A DNA stretch of 64,000 nt from Allacma fusca (taxonomy: Eukaryota; Arthropoda; Collembola; Symphypleona; Sminthuridae): positions 13,498,539 to 13,562,538 of the forward strand of contig OX359250.1 in assembly GCA_947179485.1 (NCBI GenBank), in the 5' to 3' direction. The notes under the pieces are model-generated. The model was not told the DNA's origin and searched no databases. It saw only the letters and a program-made list of their open reading frames with translations. A program made the translations under genes and the position numbers. Every line of letters starts with the position of its first letter. Positions within the stretch are counted from its first letter, which is position 1. Shown here one piece after another: positions 42,142-54,420 of this stretch.

Positions 42142-45100
42142 ATGAGGTTAGTTTATAGCTTGATTGCAGTAGCTGAAGTAGTTTAATAATGAAAACTTAA
42201 CTGTAAATAATCTATTCCATTCCACAGTCTTACATTAAAATTGCGTAATAAGTTTTTAATAACGGTAAAATTATACTTTGTGTTGTAAATGAAAGATTTT
42301 GATTTTTGTCATTTTTTATTACTATTTACCCCTGCCAGGCGGCTCACGAAGACCTCGTTAGGGGATGATCCAAAGAATAACATCAAATTAGAGCAAAAAC
42401 CCGTTCCATATTATCGACTAGTGAGTGCGAACGTGAACATTATTATCTTTACAATATATTATTAATAATTACTCAAAATGAATGTACTTTATTTTCCAAC
42501 AGTTTCGATTCCTTTCTGTGAAAGACAGACTATGGCTGACACTGGCTGTTTTTTCAGCCCTGATCGCCAGTGCTTGTGTACCTGTGCTCAACGTTTTGTT
42601 TGGAGAAATGGCAGAACTTATGGTGAACGCCCAGGAAGACCCGCTGTACTGTAATGGTTCAGGTTCAGGCGGACATGGTTCTAGTACACCTGCTCCGAAG
42701 AATAACCAGTAATTATTAAGCGTTACATTCGAGAGAGAATAATTCCATTTAATAATAGTAATTGAATGTGAGATTTTGTCAATTTAGAAAATTGCTGGAT
42801 GGGATGGCCAAATTTTCAGCCTACATGCTCGCAGCTGGAGTCATCGAGTTCATAGCAGGATACTTTTTCGTTACTACATTTTGCAGGCTTGCTGAAATTC
42901 AGGTAATATGCTGATGATTAAATACGAGATCATGTTTATAAGAAATTATGATTTTTGATTTGCCTCTGATTGAGTATCCCTTTTTAACGTAGATGTACAG
43001 GCTCCGGATAGAGTACCTGCGAGCATTGCTGCGTCAGGATATTGGCTGGTATGATACTGTTGAGGATAGAGATTTCGTATCGAAAATATCCGAGTAAGCT
43101 GTAATTTCTGGACGGAAGTTTTTGTGAAGCTTGATTTAGTTGCAAGAGAACAACTGATCTAATTGTAAGCTTGTATTTCAGGAATGTTACCAAGGTCCGG
43201 CAGGCTGTAGGAGAAACTGCTAGTATGTGCACGTTCTTCTTGTTGAGCAGTATCATTTGTCTGGCCTTTGCTTTGTGGTACGGATGGTTCTTAACACTAG
43301 TAGTACTACTTTCGTCATCCCCTGTAATAGCAGTATCAAGCGCTATTGTTGGATGTTTGCAAGCGAAATTGGCTTCCAAGCAGGAAAAGTCATATTCCGA
43401 TGCTGGGATGGTAGCTCAAGAGGCTCTGTCAAATATCAAGACTGTGATGGCGTTTAGTGGTCAACAGAAAGAAGCAGCTAGGTATGAGAAAAAACTAGCC
43501 AAGTCCCTGAGGGCAGGTCGCATTAGAGGTGTAGTTACGGCTTTTGGGAATGGCTTCCTCTGGTTCTTGAACTACGCCACCTACTCCCTGGTTTTATGGT
43601 ACGGGTCAAAACTTATTTTTGAAGGACGGAAGGAAGCATGTACTAAAACTCCAGAATATAATACAGCATCTTTGACAGTGGTAATGAGGACCTTGCTATT
43701 ATAGTATTTTCACTTGCAATCACTTACAGAGTATCAAAGCATTTGTCTACCCAATAGCCTATATAAATGATGCAAAACATTTGATTCACCCATAAGATCA
43801 AGACCAGCATCGCTTTTAGGAAATCTTATTTTTAGATTAGACAGTTTTAAAATCCAATCTGTCCTAAAATCGAAACACAAAGGATATTTGGGAAAAAGTT
43901 TTGGCCGGGAACAAAACATTGTAATTTCTGAAATCTTTAAATAACCGATTTTGCTTCACATTTATGATCACTGTGACCGCAATAAGTATTATTGACCTAA
44001 GATCTGAATGAAACAAATTTCTAGAAAAACCACCAAAATTTTGGTTGAAAATCGGGGAATCATTTTTTTCCATCATTGTATTTTACTTGGGAGGGGGAGA
44101 CAATTGCTGTGTCGTCATGTGTCACACCTTTTACATTTTCAAACATGATAGTGCTACTTGAGAAATTAATATAATTTTTGTGCTTCATTTTCATTTTGAA
44201 ATGCCAGATATTTTTCAACGTGCTCATCGCATCTTTCAATTTTGGTCAAGCCTTATCATACTTGGAGATTTTTTCCGTTGGACGCGTCGCAGCAGCTTCA
44301 ATTTACAATATCATTGATAGGTATGTATTTTAATTTATTTTAAATGTTAACTATTTTAAATAGTTAAATAAGAGCTTCGCTAGCAGAGTGTAATGACAAA
44401 AACTAATGTGTGAAAACAATCTTGTGTAGAATTCCAGAAATCGACATATACGTCAACTCTGGAATAAGCAGAAAGGAGCGACTGAAAGGGTTGATTGAAT
44501 TTAAACATGTTCACTTCTGTTACCCATCAAGAAAAGATGTTGTAGTAAGGGAACTGATGAAAAATTATTCACAGGGATTGTTGTATTGAAGTCAATTAAT
44601 TTGTAGGTTCTTGATGATATTAACTTAGAAATACATCCAGCTACTACAGTAGCCCTTGTTGGGAACAGCGGTTGTGGAAAATCCACTTGCCTGCAGCTTC
44701 TACAGAGATTTTATGATCCAGATAGTGGCTCGGTGAGTTTACAATATATTGTATGAAAACATTGCGAAAATTCTCACATTCGGAAGGTTTATAGCTCGTT
44801 TGTTTCTGAAGGTAATCATAGACGGCACAAACATAAGAGAATTGAATATTAACTGGTATCGCTCACATCTGGGTGTTGTGAGTCAAGAGCCTATTCTTTT
44901 TAACGACACGATCGCTGAAAACGTAAGGTACGGTAAAGCGGATGCCACACAACATGAAATCGAGGAAGCTTGTAAACTGGCCAATGCTCATACGTTTATT
45001 TCCAGGCTACCAAAAGTAATGATCAATTTTTTAATAAAAGCTAATTTTTTATTTCGAAAAATATTTATAATTAACTTGGTCTTAAGTTGGTGTTTTATTC

Positions 45101-48100
45101 TTCAAATTTTACGTAAATTTCGTATGAATATTTTCTACCATTATTGTTTATTATATTACCATTGCGCATTGTACCGACATATTATTGTTTGTTGTGTTAT
45201 ACAAAGGTGGATTTTGATTATAAAAACACTGTTTTCCAAGATATTGTTACTGTAGGTTTTGTTTTGTAAAATGTAGCTTCCGAAAAATATTTATGGTATC
45301 TTACATAAGTTGGCTAATTTCCTGTACACCTTTATGACTACCAAATGCCCCTCACCCGTGAAGTCAGTCAGAAAATAAGTTTCCAGAGAGGTATACTGTG
45401 GTCTTGCCTAGGTGAAAGAAAATAAAATTCAACCAATGTTGGTTTCTGAAGCCCTGATATGTTTGCGAATGAGTTGTGTTAAAACAAGTCGATCAACTAG
45501 TTCCTAGAGCCCTATCTGGTCTTGAATTGACCGCAAGTTTGAAAATCCGAACCCGGGCAGGGGATACTTGATGGGACCGAATTTTTGTTATACAAGTTCA
45601 AACCCCTAATTTCTACATATGAACGGCTAAGGGTGTATGTACTGTTTATGTTAAGCAAAAAACCCGGAACAAGTACTTATCGCGGTTGGCTGTACCTTAG
45701 ATATGTATGCCCTCGACTAGAAAACCTTTTCAGCCCTTCCGCATATTACCTGAGATTTTTCTGGGTCACTACTTGACAGAGTCACAGTAACTAGTAAACA
45801 CCCCAAGGACATACCCAAATGTATTTCCTTTGGTTTTTTCGGATTTGTGTTTTTGGGACGATGAGACGATCTTATTCCATTCCAGGGCCCCTTCAAAATA
45901 GGCAGTTTTGGAAATATTTACAGAGGAAGAGGAATGAAGTGACCCCTGCCACGTGCACTCAGGTCACGGAATCTTCAAAACAAAGATTCCTTGAGTTCGA
46001 AAACATAATGCAGTATCCATTTTTTTCAATGAACAAATTTTTCAATTAAGTTATCCCCCAATATAAAGCTTTCAAAAAATTTCTATAATCAGAATCCATC
46101 TTGTAGACTCTTCCAAAAGACATGTCGCTAAATGTTATCTGATTTTTGTCTATTTCTGTACAGAAATATAAAACCATCGTGGGTGAACGTGGTGCACAAC
46201 TTTCGGGTGGACAAAAGCAACGAATAGCTATTGCTCGGGCATTAGTACGAAACCCAGCTATATTGCTTCTTGACGAGGCTACTTCAGCATTGGATACTCA
46301 CAGTGAAGCCATTGTGCAAGAGGCGCTAGACAGGGCTAGCGAAGGTCGAACGACGCTGATTGTAGCCCATCGATTATCTACAGTCAGGAAGGCTGATATG
46401 ATCATAGCTATTAAAAATGGTCAAGTAAGTGCAATTCTATTGACCGTCTTCAGAAACTGGTGAGAGAAATGTACTCTGTTTTCTGCTGGTAATGTACCAT
46501 TTGAATTGCGCAGGTAGTAGAAATCGGCTCCCATGACAGCTTGATGTCACAGCAAGGATTTTATTATAACCTGGTCGTTGCTCGAGCAGACGAGATAGAC
46601 GAGCAGGAAAACCTTGAATCTAAATTGATGGAGAGTGCAACATCGATGGAACCCCCAGAAGATCAAGATATTCTGGAATCAGTAATATTTCCTCCGCTAG
46701 AAAAAGAATTGGTAGTAGAATAATAATATAATTAACAAACGGCAACCTGCTACAGAGTACAGAGGTATTGAAAGTACTTAAAATTTACGGTGCAAAATGA
46801 ATTCCAAGGACATGAGAGAGAAAGCTTCAAAATGTCCAAAAAACCTTAATGTATATCTATACCTATGATTTTTCAGGACAAGAATGTAGTTTTAAAACAA
46901 GGTTCTAGAATGTGTCATCGGATAGTGCTGCAATGAGGGAAGTAAATATTAGAGCACAAAAACGGATTATTGAGAAATAGTCTGGATAAGTGGAAGCTTG
47001 TAGTAAAAGAAATGCTGCTATTTCAAATGTAATTTTAAATAAATATTCCGTACCTCTGGGTCTGTATTTAATGGCAGAATGTTTCGCGTCATAAGTCATA
47101 AATGTCCTTTTGGGGGATGAATTTTTATAATGTATATTTATTAACATGGTTTCAGAAACAATTGGCCAAGCATACGAGTTTGTTTAGTTTGCTACGACTC
47201 AACTCAAAAGAATGGCCCTGGATTACTTTAGGTTTCTTCATAGCACTTTTGCAAGGCGGAATGCTTCCTCTGGACGCATACTTTTACGGACAATTCATGG
47301 GCGTTTTGTCAAAAAAGGATACAGAAAAAGCTCAAAATGAAGTCAACTTGTACGCATGTTATTATTTAGGCGTCGGTGTCTACGCCATACTCACTGTTGG
47401 AATAGGATTAAGTTGCTTCAGTATTTCGGGCGAAGCTTTAACTAATCGTTTGAGGAAACTCTCATTTGAAACCATGTTAAAGCAAGATTTGACTTGGTAT
47501 GACAATCCTAGGAACAATGTTGGAGGGCTGTGTATGCGACTATCAGGAGATGCTGCAAGTGTGCAAGGAGTAAGAGAATTAGTTCGTTATTTTTAAAAAA
47601 ATGAGGAACATTCCTTATCGCTCGGCTTAATTAATTGTTTGCATTTTTTAATCTGCAGGCCACTGGGACCAGGCTAGGGCTAGTGGCACAAGCGTTCACC
47701 ACTATAGGGATATCGGCTAGTTTGGGATTGTACTTGCTACCTAAGCTTGGTTTAGTTGCTTGTGCCTTTGTGCCGTTTATACTTATCGCAAATTTTTATA
47801 ATGGAAAATTGTTAGAGAACCAACAGACGGAGGAAAAACTGGCCATCGAATCCGCCTCTTCATGTGCTTTTCGTGCAGTTAGTTGCATTCGTACTGTGGC
47901 AAGTTTAGGAAAAGAGAAGGCTTTTGTTCAAGTGTATACTGAGTCACTCCTGCCGCCTCACAAGTAACTTTTGTTAAAGAATTTGGCTTTTGCAGTCATA
48001 TTTGCAGTTACTTTAATGTATGCACTTATTAAGGGTATTGGAGCAATCAGGGGTGGATTAATAAAATAATTTTTAGCCTGGCTCTAACCCTCAAAATAGA

Positions 48101-49878
48101 TTTGTGAGCCTTTACACATGATATCTGCAATCTGAGGGCCTGAGTCAACATTTTTTTTTACCCTGGCCCTAAATTTACCCTGGCCGAGCCAGGGTGGGCT
48201 ACCCCGTAAATCCACCCCTGGGAGCAATAGTATGCAAATAACTGGAGTTGTCAATATCAGTTTTACAAAATAATTTTTATTAGTGTAATCTTCCTCATCA
48301 TAATTTGGGCTCTTTTTAATTAATTATCCTATTTAATAAATCCTGTAATAATCAACTTTAATTATTATAGGAAAGCAGTAGCTCATTCCCATTTACTTGG
48401 ATTAGTATTTGGATTTTCTCAAGGAATGCTATTTTTTGCATATGCGGCAGTATTTTATTACGGTGCTTATTTGATCAGCCATGAAAATGTGGATTACACC
48501 AATGTTTTCATGTAGGTTCAGTATAGTAATTTAGATATTTCAAAATGCTAAACTTTCGAAAATAACATGTAATGCAACAACGTCTTTTGAAATTATTTTT
48601 AGCATCGGGGAAGCATTAGTTTGGTCCATGCTGGAACTTGGACAAACTCTGGCCTTTGCTCCGAGTTACAACAACGCTAAAGTTGCTGGGGGTCGAATTC
48701 TCACATTATTGGAATCCAAGCGTTCATTACAAGATGACCCTGGATCTGGTTTGCCAATTGTGAGTTTATTATGCTCTCGATGGAAAATAGGTTCACATAA
48801 TCTTTACTTTCTTTTGACGTGTTTTTTGCACTGAAATATTACAATTCCGATTTCCAGGGAATGTATGCAGGGGGCGTTGCTTTTGATCAGGTGAAATTTA
48901 GTTACCCGGAAAGAAAATCTACTACTGTATTAAAAGGGTTATCGTTTGGGATTGAGCCAAACAAGAATGTCGGTATTTGTGGGCCGAGTGGAAGTGGGAA
49001 ATCTACTTGCATTCAACTCATACTACGGTATTACGTTCCCACGATGGGAAAAGTGGTGAGTGCGTTACCCGTGACAATTTGCCACTCGCTGGGAGCTTTA
49101 AAATGTAACTTTTTAGTACATCATAAATCGTTATTGCTCATTACTTTCAATATTTTAGCTTTTGGACGATACCTGTATTCAAGATATAAACTTGGATTCA
49201 CTCAGATCACACATGGCAATCGTCGCACAAGAGCCGGCGCTTTTTGATAGGACCTTTGCAGAAAATATTTCTTACGGTGATAACAGTAGAGATGTGAGTA
49301 TGGATGAAATCATGGAAGCTGCCAAATCTGCCAATATTCATTCGTTTATTTCGTCATTGCCTTTAGTAAGACCATTTGTATTTGGAAGATCAGTTATGTT
49401 TGAATCAGCAAATATTTTCTAACAACAAAATTCAGACAGAAGACTATGATATTAATTTAGAAATTATTCCTGTGAATCTTTGTATGCTACTATAAAATGA
49501 AAACGTTGTTTGTTAAAGGGCTATTCTACAAGATTGGGTGACATGGGTGGACAGATTTCGGGGGGTCAAAAGCAACGAGTGGCGATTGCTCGAGCGTTGG
49601 TCCGGAAGCCAAAACTGCTACTTTTGGATGAGGCGACCTCTGCATTAGACGCTGAAAGCGAACAGCTTGTTCAAACAGCACTGGATAATGCAAGCATGGG
49701 AAGAACGTGTATAACCATTGCTCACCGACTATCTTCCATTTCACATGCTGATCAAATTTTAGTCATTGCTGATGGACAACTCAAGGAAAGCGGAACCCAT
49801 ACAGAGCTTTTACAACAAAGAGGGGTATACCATAAGCTGTGGAAAATGCAAAAAAACACGGGCGTTCGTAGATCTTAA
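42142..49878 (+). CDS. ABCB1: P-glycoprotein, full ABCB1-type transporter
   Basis: Nineteen coding exons give 1268 aa: 42142-42146, 42339-42420, 42503-42708, 42788-42902, 42993-43093, 43182-43680, 44208-44320, 44430-44544, 44607-44732, 44812-45015, 46164-46424, 46514-about 46711, 47156-47569, 47659-47963, 48371-48511, 48603-48759, 48858-49055, 49159-49365 and 49519-49878. The tiny first exon (ATGAG) is fixed by phase. The layout is TMD-NBD-linker-TMD-NBD. NBD1 has Walker [10 protein letters not shown] (431-439), Q-loop VSQEP, signature LSGGQ (535-539), Walker B LLLDE and switch His591. NBD2 has GPSGSGKST (1056-1064), VAQEP, ISGGQ (1162-1166), LLLDE and IAHRLS. All catalytic motifs are intact, so both ATP sites should work. 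It is a plasma-membrane exporter of hydrophobic compounds. The donor ending exon 12 is the least certain junction. The symbol denotes the family, not proven orthology. Confidence 0.95.
48040..48228. mobile_element. hAT-like MITE, 173 bp, with 8-bp TSD
   Basis: The element spans 48048-48220 in the ABC transporter intron between 47963 and 48371. Its terminal inverted repeats are CAGGGGTGGATTAA (left) and the near-complement TAAATCCACCCCTG (right). It is flanked by the 8-bp direct repeat GGAGCAAT at 48040-48047 and 48221-48228. CAGGGGTG-type ends with 8-bp duplications are the hallmark of hAT elements. A second, imperfect inverted pair lies just inside (TAGCCTGGCTC against GAGCCAGGGTGGGCTA). There is no coding capacity, so it is a non-autonomous copy. 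Confidence 0.9.
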
Positions 49879-51226
49879 TTTCAGAAAAATTGATAGTAAA
49901 TTATGAAAAAGTTTTAAAATATTCTATGGAGAAATATCTCATTCTTAGGGATTTTTCAGAACTCACAATTGTATAAACCTGTTGTTACTAGATGATCTTT
50001 ATTTTACCCCTGAATTTCGGATAGTGATTCCAGAAAGTCTCGAAACATTGATGCGTCCACTTTTTGTGGATCTATATTTAAAAAAAAAATTGAGACTAAT
50101 ATTTAATAATAATCGCTACCCAGTTGAAAGTTTGAGCATTTGTCAATGTGCTACATTAGTAGTTGCCACAACTGGTGGACAGTGGATTGTAAAGTTATTC
50201 CGAGGCTGAGGATGTTATCATACGTCAGGTTCTTTCAATTGAATGTTGGGGTGTTTGACATTTTTTCTAAAGATTATAATTTCTATTTTTACTCATTTTA
50301 TTTCCCCCATTTTAGGCTACCTTGATATAATATCCCGTTAGCCTGCAGGGGCTGCAGTAATTTATAGGATCCGTGAAGCATTTGGTCATCAGTATTCTCA
50401 TAATGTGAATTTGCATTTCTCATCAATTAGAACTTTAGAACCCTGCAGCCTACATCTATTCAAAATAGCAAATGATAGTAAGTATTAGCATACACAGAAT
50501 TCGTGTTGAGGACTGGAATAACAGATTTTACAAGTCTTTGGGTGCTTGTCCTTGCTATTAATGTCAGTGGTAAAATGATGGAAATGCTTTCAGTTTAAGT
50601 AGATTGAACTGTTTGAAGTAGAGTATACGAGGATAGGATAACGGATAACCTCTGCCTGGTAATGTGGTATATAATATCAGTGCACTTTGCCCCAATCATT
50701 TTGTTTACACTTTACCCTATCATACGGTACAATTACCTATACAAATAAACACTACCCCAAGCAACTAGCAAAATAAAATCGACTTGGATACTAAACTATT
50801 ACTAATGATAATGTAATTAACAAATACCCTATCAATCTAATTGTAAGCGCTAATAGTATCTCATTGCCCCAAGTTTAATTACCTTCTAAATCCAATTAAA
50901 GCGTCCCTCCCTCCTTAATAAAACCTGAAGATCTCACAATCAGCTCAAGCTCAAAATGCTCATAAATATAATCCCCTTCCTGTGAATGATAATAACCATT
51001 GTTACACACCCCCTGACAATCAGCCAAATAAATGCAACTGTAAGACTGCTACTGTACAGTACTTACTCCTACACCCCACTGTTTTGTTTCTTCTTTTATG
51101 TCTTTCCTCAATATGGCATATACTTGACCTTTCATATTTACTCAGAAATCCTGCCCCTGAGTGTATAGTAACTTTATAATACTTACTTAGCTTACTTAGA
51201 TTTTAAAAAAAATATTTTTCCAAGGT
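49879..51226. other. 3' UTR and intergenic region after the ABC gene
   Basis: AT-rich sequence. AATAAA motifs occur at 50744-50749 and 50917-50922, either of which could serve the transporter transcript. No coding sequence was recognised. Confidence 0.4.
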
Positions 51227-51437
51227 ATGATTTTTTCAAAAGACTTGCAAGCAATAAGGTATCAGGCAGGCATCCCTTTCGTACGGAGCTTGACTCAAAT
51301 GACTGACTTACGTGTCAAACAAGTACACACAGTCTGTTCCCCTTCTCAAAAATACATTATTTCCAAGCTTTTGTCTGATTGTTTACCTAATTACGAAGAC
51401 ATGTCTCATGAATTGCTGGCTGTTTGTGAGGTGAGTT
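51227..51437 (+). CDS. Orphan exon-like ORF, unrecognised
   Basis: An open frame starting MIFSKDLQAIRYQAGIPF and continuing about 70 codons to a good donor (GAG|gtgagt at 51437-51438), with balanced amino-acid use and no repeats. A pyrimidine-rich segment ending AG (51223-51224) immediately precedes it and could be an acceptor. It looks like an internal coding exon, but no partner exon is visible. The next gene downstream (TMED, ATG at 51783) begins with its own signal peptide. It could be a leftover gene fragment, an alternative first exon, or chance. Confidence 0.25.
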
Positions 51438-51637
51438 TAAGTGCGATGCGCTATGTGACTTTAACTCTGTAACCATAACCAGAACTCGAACTCGAATATC
51501 CATTGTGCGAGAAAAAGTGGACGGACAGGATGTGAACGTGAAATGTGAATAGTTGAGGCGGCGAGTACGAATGTAGGGATTATTTGACACACACACAGGT
51601 GTAGCTGAATAAGGCAAAGGAGAAAAATACAGAGAGA

Positions 51638-51641
51638 GTGC

Positions 51642-51677
<36 letters not shown>
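51638..51677. repeat. (CA)n microsatellite in the TMED upstream region
   Basis: A CA repeat with one AA interruption, ending about 105 bases before the TMED start codon. It is therefore in the promoter or 5' UTR. Confidence 0.9.
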
Positions 51678-51678
<1 letters not shown>

Positions 51679-51782
51679 GCCATAGCCCATATACTATTAT
51701 AGTCCACTTGTTTTTTGAGTTGAGATATTGTGACGGAGACATCCGACAGTGAAGGCATAAGGAAAGTGTCAATTGGTACAAT

Positions 51783-52789
51783 ATGTTAACGGTATTACTG
51801 ATATTTTTTGCGGTGCTTGCCCAAATTTCCTATGGACTTTATGAAGATGCACCGGGCATCGCCATGGACTACAAAATACACGTCGACGCTGGGAAGGAGG
51901 ACTGTTACTATCAATATGTTCATCCGGGGGCGACACTTTACGTAGGATTCCAAGTCCTTCGTGGGGGGGATGGACAAGCGGGCTTCGCAGTTCGTCATCC
52001 TAATGGCCAAATAGTTCATCCTTATGCTTGGAAAGCACAGTCGGATTATCAAGAGACATCAGCTGTGGGGGGTTACTATGCCGTGTGTGTGGACAACCAA
52101 TTCTCTCGATTTGCGGCGAAACTCATCAACTTGTATATAACTACATTCCGGTATGATGATCAACTTGGGTGTTTTAGAACTAATGGCAAAATTAAAAATT
52201 CATGAGGAGTGTGAGTAGAGGTAGAGATATGGGGAAGTGGGATGTGGGATTGATTTTGAGAATTTTTAAATGATGGACATCATTTTGATTGCAGATATGA
52301 TGAATGGGAAAAGTATACGAAGGAGCTGGAGTCGTTGGATATCAGTGTGACGAACTTCACGGGGATATTGTCAGGTTCGTGAGAGACTGTTGGTTAGGGA
52401 GCGGTAGTTGTAGGCTTGTAGGGATTGTTTGTTATTTAGTGGTGTTTGAGGGTGTTGGGTTAGCGGAATCTGTAGTGGTGTGGTAATTGTAATTGATATG
52501 ACAGTGATACATTAGGCATTGTTTGGAGAATGTAAACATTGAGGAATTGTAAATTGTGGTTTGATTGACAGGTGTGGATCAGAAGATTGGACAAGTTTTA
52601 CATTATTTGCATCAGACGAGGGCTCGGGAGTCTCGTGATTATGCCCTGCTAGAAGACAATCAGTCCTATGTTTCCTTTTGGTCCATCCTGCAGTGCCTTA
52701 TAATTGCGGCAACGTCGTCAGTTCAAGTGTATTTTGTGAGGAAGCTTTTCGATAGCCCTTCCCATGGGGGAGGCAAAGTGAGGGCCTAG
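51783..52789 (+). CDS. TMED6: p24 family cargo receptor, TMED6/logjam-like
   Basis: Three exons, 51783-52150, 52295-52374 and 52572-52789, join in phase to 221 aa. An N-terminal signal peptide (MLTVLLIFFAVLAQISYG) is followed by a GOLD domain containing KEDCYYQY and a second Cys in YYAVCVDNQFSRF. A coiled-coil segment begins about YDEWEKYTKELESL, leading to RESRDYALLEDNQ, one C-terminal membrane helix and a short cytosolic tail starting VRKLFDSP. These are the standard parts of p24 proteins, which cycle between ER and Golgi in COPI/COPII vesicles and select cargo. The wording of the GOLD domain matches my recollection of the insect logjam/TMED6 branch. The tail ends GGGKVRA and lacks a canonical KKXX signal, so ER retrieval may depend on partners. 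Assignment to the family is firm; the subfamily symbol is less so. Confidence 0.9.
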
Positions 52790-54062
52790 AGTTTGTGGAC
52801 TTGAATCCAACTTATGGGATTCGGACTTGCGATGAACACCTGACGTTCATGCATTTCATGGGATTTCATCTCACATTCCTTATGATTTTTAAGAAATTAA
52901 CTGAGTGTTTCCAGACGTATTTTAAAAAAATTACTGTTATTGCATTCCTTGTAAACATCACTTTGATTTTTAATCTTGGACGTTCTACAAAAAATGGATA
53001 TTATTAGGAAAATAAGTATGAGGTTTTGCTGGTGGCGCAAAAACAATTTAACGCATAATGTGCGGTGATGTGATTATGTACCCAATATTGATTGGATACT
53101 TGATTTTTAATTGTGCAATCTGTTGTCGTAACCTTTATTTTATTTTGAACAGCACTGTAGGTCTATACAACTGTTCGGACCAGCGGCATACTGTCGGTTT
53201 GGGTAAAGATTTCAATCTGTATTTTATTTGTGTACCTGTAATTTACACACGCAGTATCGAGTTACGAACAATACTATTTTTCGTAGGGAATCTCTGTTAT
53301 TTTCATTTTTTCTTATCAAAATTGTGTTACATTTGCACAAAGCCGGAAAACTGTAACTATCAAGTATTAATTGTCACTTTTGTACAATCTAATTCAGCCA
53401 AAAATGTACCTTCTACTCACAGTTTAAGGAGATTCATACTTCATTGTAGGTCGGCCGCATTTTCTTGATTTTGAGATTATCATTGTTGTGAAAGTTGTAT
53501 TTTCTTCATGAACGGTATTTTTACGTGTGCAAATATTTTGAATAAATTTTTCCTGGAGCTAAAACTCATACTCTTCTTCAGTGATTGTATTTCTATCAAT
53601 TTGAAGCTGCTGCTTGGCTTGTGTACAATCTAATTGACTTAATGGTAGCACATGAATACTTAGTAGTTACAGGTCAGCATGCCCAGTCGAAAACAGATTT
53701 CTGAAATTCTCAAAATACTGTTATGAAATACCAAGTAAATTAAATATAATATGAGTATTACGTCCTTGCAGAAGCAATTTACTGTCACTTTCCAAACGTG
53801 TACTACAAAGAAAAGGGAAGGTAACATCCAATTCAACTACATTCGAGGTACTTGGAGAAACTCCCAATAAGGATTTATTACATTACCACCGACTACGTCA
53901 ACTTATACAGCACTATTATTTTGGTATTGCCGTAACAAGTTACTTAGGAAGTATTGATTACAAAACAAATCATATCCCATATTTTACCTACATGATCTAC
54001 TAAGATATAACCGGAAATATACGTATTCCAGTGGAATATTAACAAATTATCATTAACTGTGT
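52790..54062. other. TMED 3' UTR and intergenic spacer
   Basis: AT-rich sequence without a recognisable gene. It lies between the converging TMED (+) and TIMM10 (-). A minus-strand AATAAA at 53874-53879 may end the TIMM10 transcript. Confidence 0.5.
53541..53546 (+). terminator. Candidate TMED polyadenylation signal
   Basis: An AATAAA about 750 bases after the TMED stop codon. The sequence between them has no supported gene; its open frames are AT-rich and without domains. Confidence 0.45.
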
Positions 54063-54329
54063 TTAAGTTTGCATCCGTTTCATCATTTCTTCATCCTGAA
54101 CGGTAAGGGCTGTTAATTTCTTCCCCACCCTGTCGTGGGTCTCCAGGAACTTAGCTACACACCGGTCTAAACAAACGGCTTCCCCCTTTGCCACGTCTCC
54201 TTCCGTGTATTTGGTATTGATACACTTATCGTGACAAACGGAAACTATCCGATTGTACAAATCGCTCATCATTTCCATTTCTAACTCTTGCACAAGCTTC
54301 AGCTTGTCCACTTGTCCTTTTTGCGCCAT
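54063..54329 (-). CDS. TIMM10: Mitochondrial small Tim chaperone Tim10
   Basis: A single-exon ORF of 88 aa starting MAQKGQVDKLKLVQELEMEM. It carries the twin CX3C motif of small Tims: C32-HDK-C36 and C53-LDR-C57, separated by 16 residues. The segment after it (VAKFLETHDRVGKKL) matches the second helix of Tim10. Tim10 pairs with Tim9 in a hexameric chaperone in the intermembrane space that escorts hydrophobic carrier precursors to the inner membrane. Length and motif spacing are those of Tim10 rather than Tim9 or Tim13. The start codon sits in an NcoI-like gccATGG context. A 65-aa microprotein gene ends only 91 bases upstream on the same strand. Confidence 0.95.
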   Translation of the reverse strand: MAQKGQVDKLKLVQELEMEMMSDLYNRIVSVCHDKCINTKYTEGDVAKGEAVCLDRCVAKFLETHDRVGKKLTALTVQDEEMMKRMQT

Positions 54330-54420
54330 GGCGACAACAATAATAACAGTAGTCTTGTCCTCTAGCAGTAAATATTTAAATTGTTCAAGTTATGCCTACA
54401 ATTTAAGCACCAGTCGTACA

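Noticed and set aside
53058-53468. 136-codon plus-strand frame after TMED
   Set aside because: It lies in the probable 3' UTR before the AATAAA at 53541, is AT-rich with no domain, and has no splice signals.
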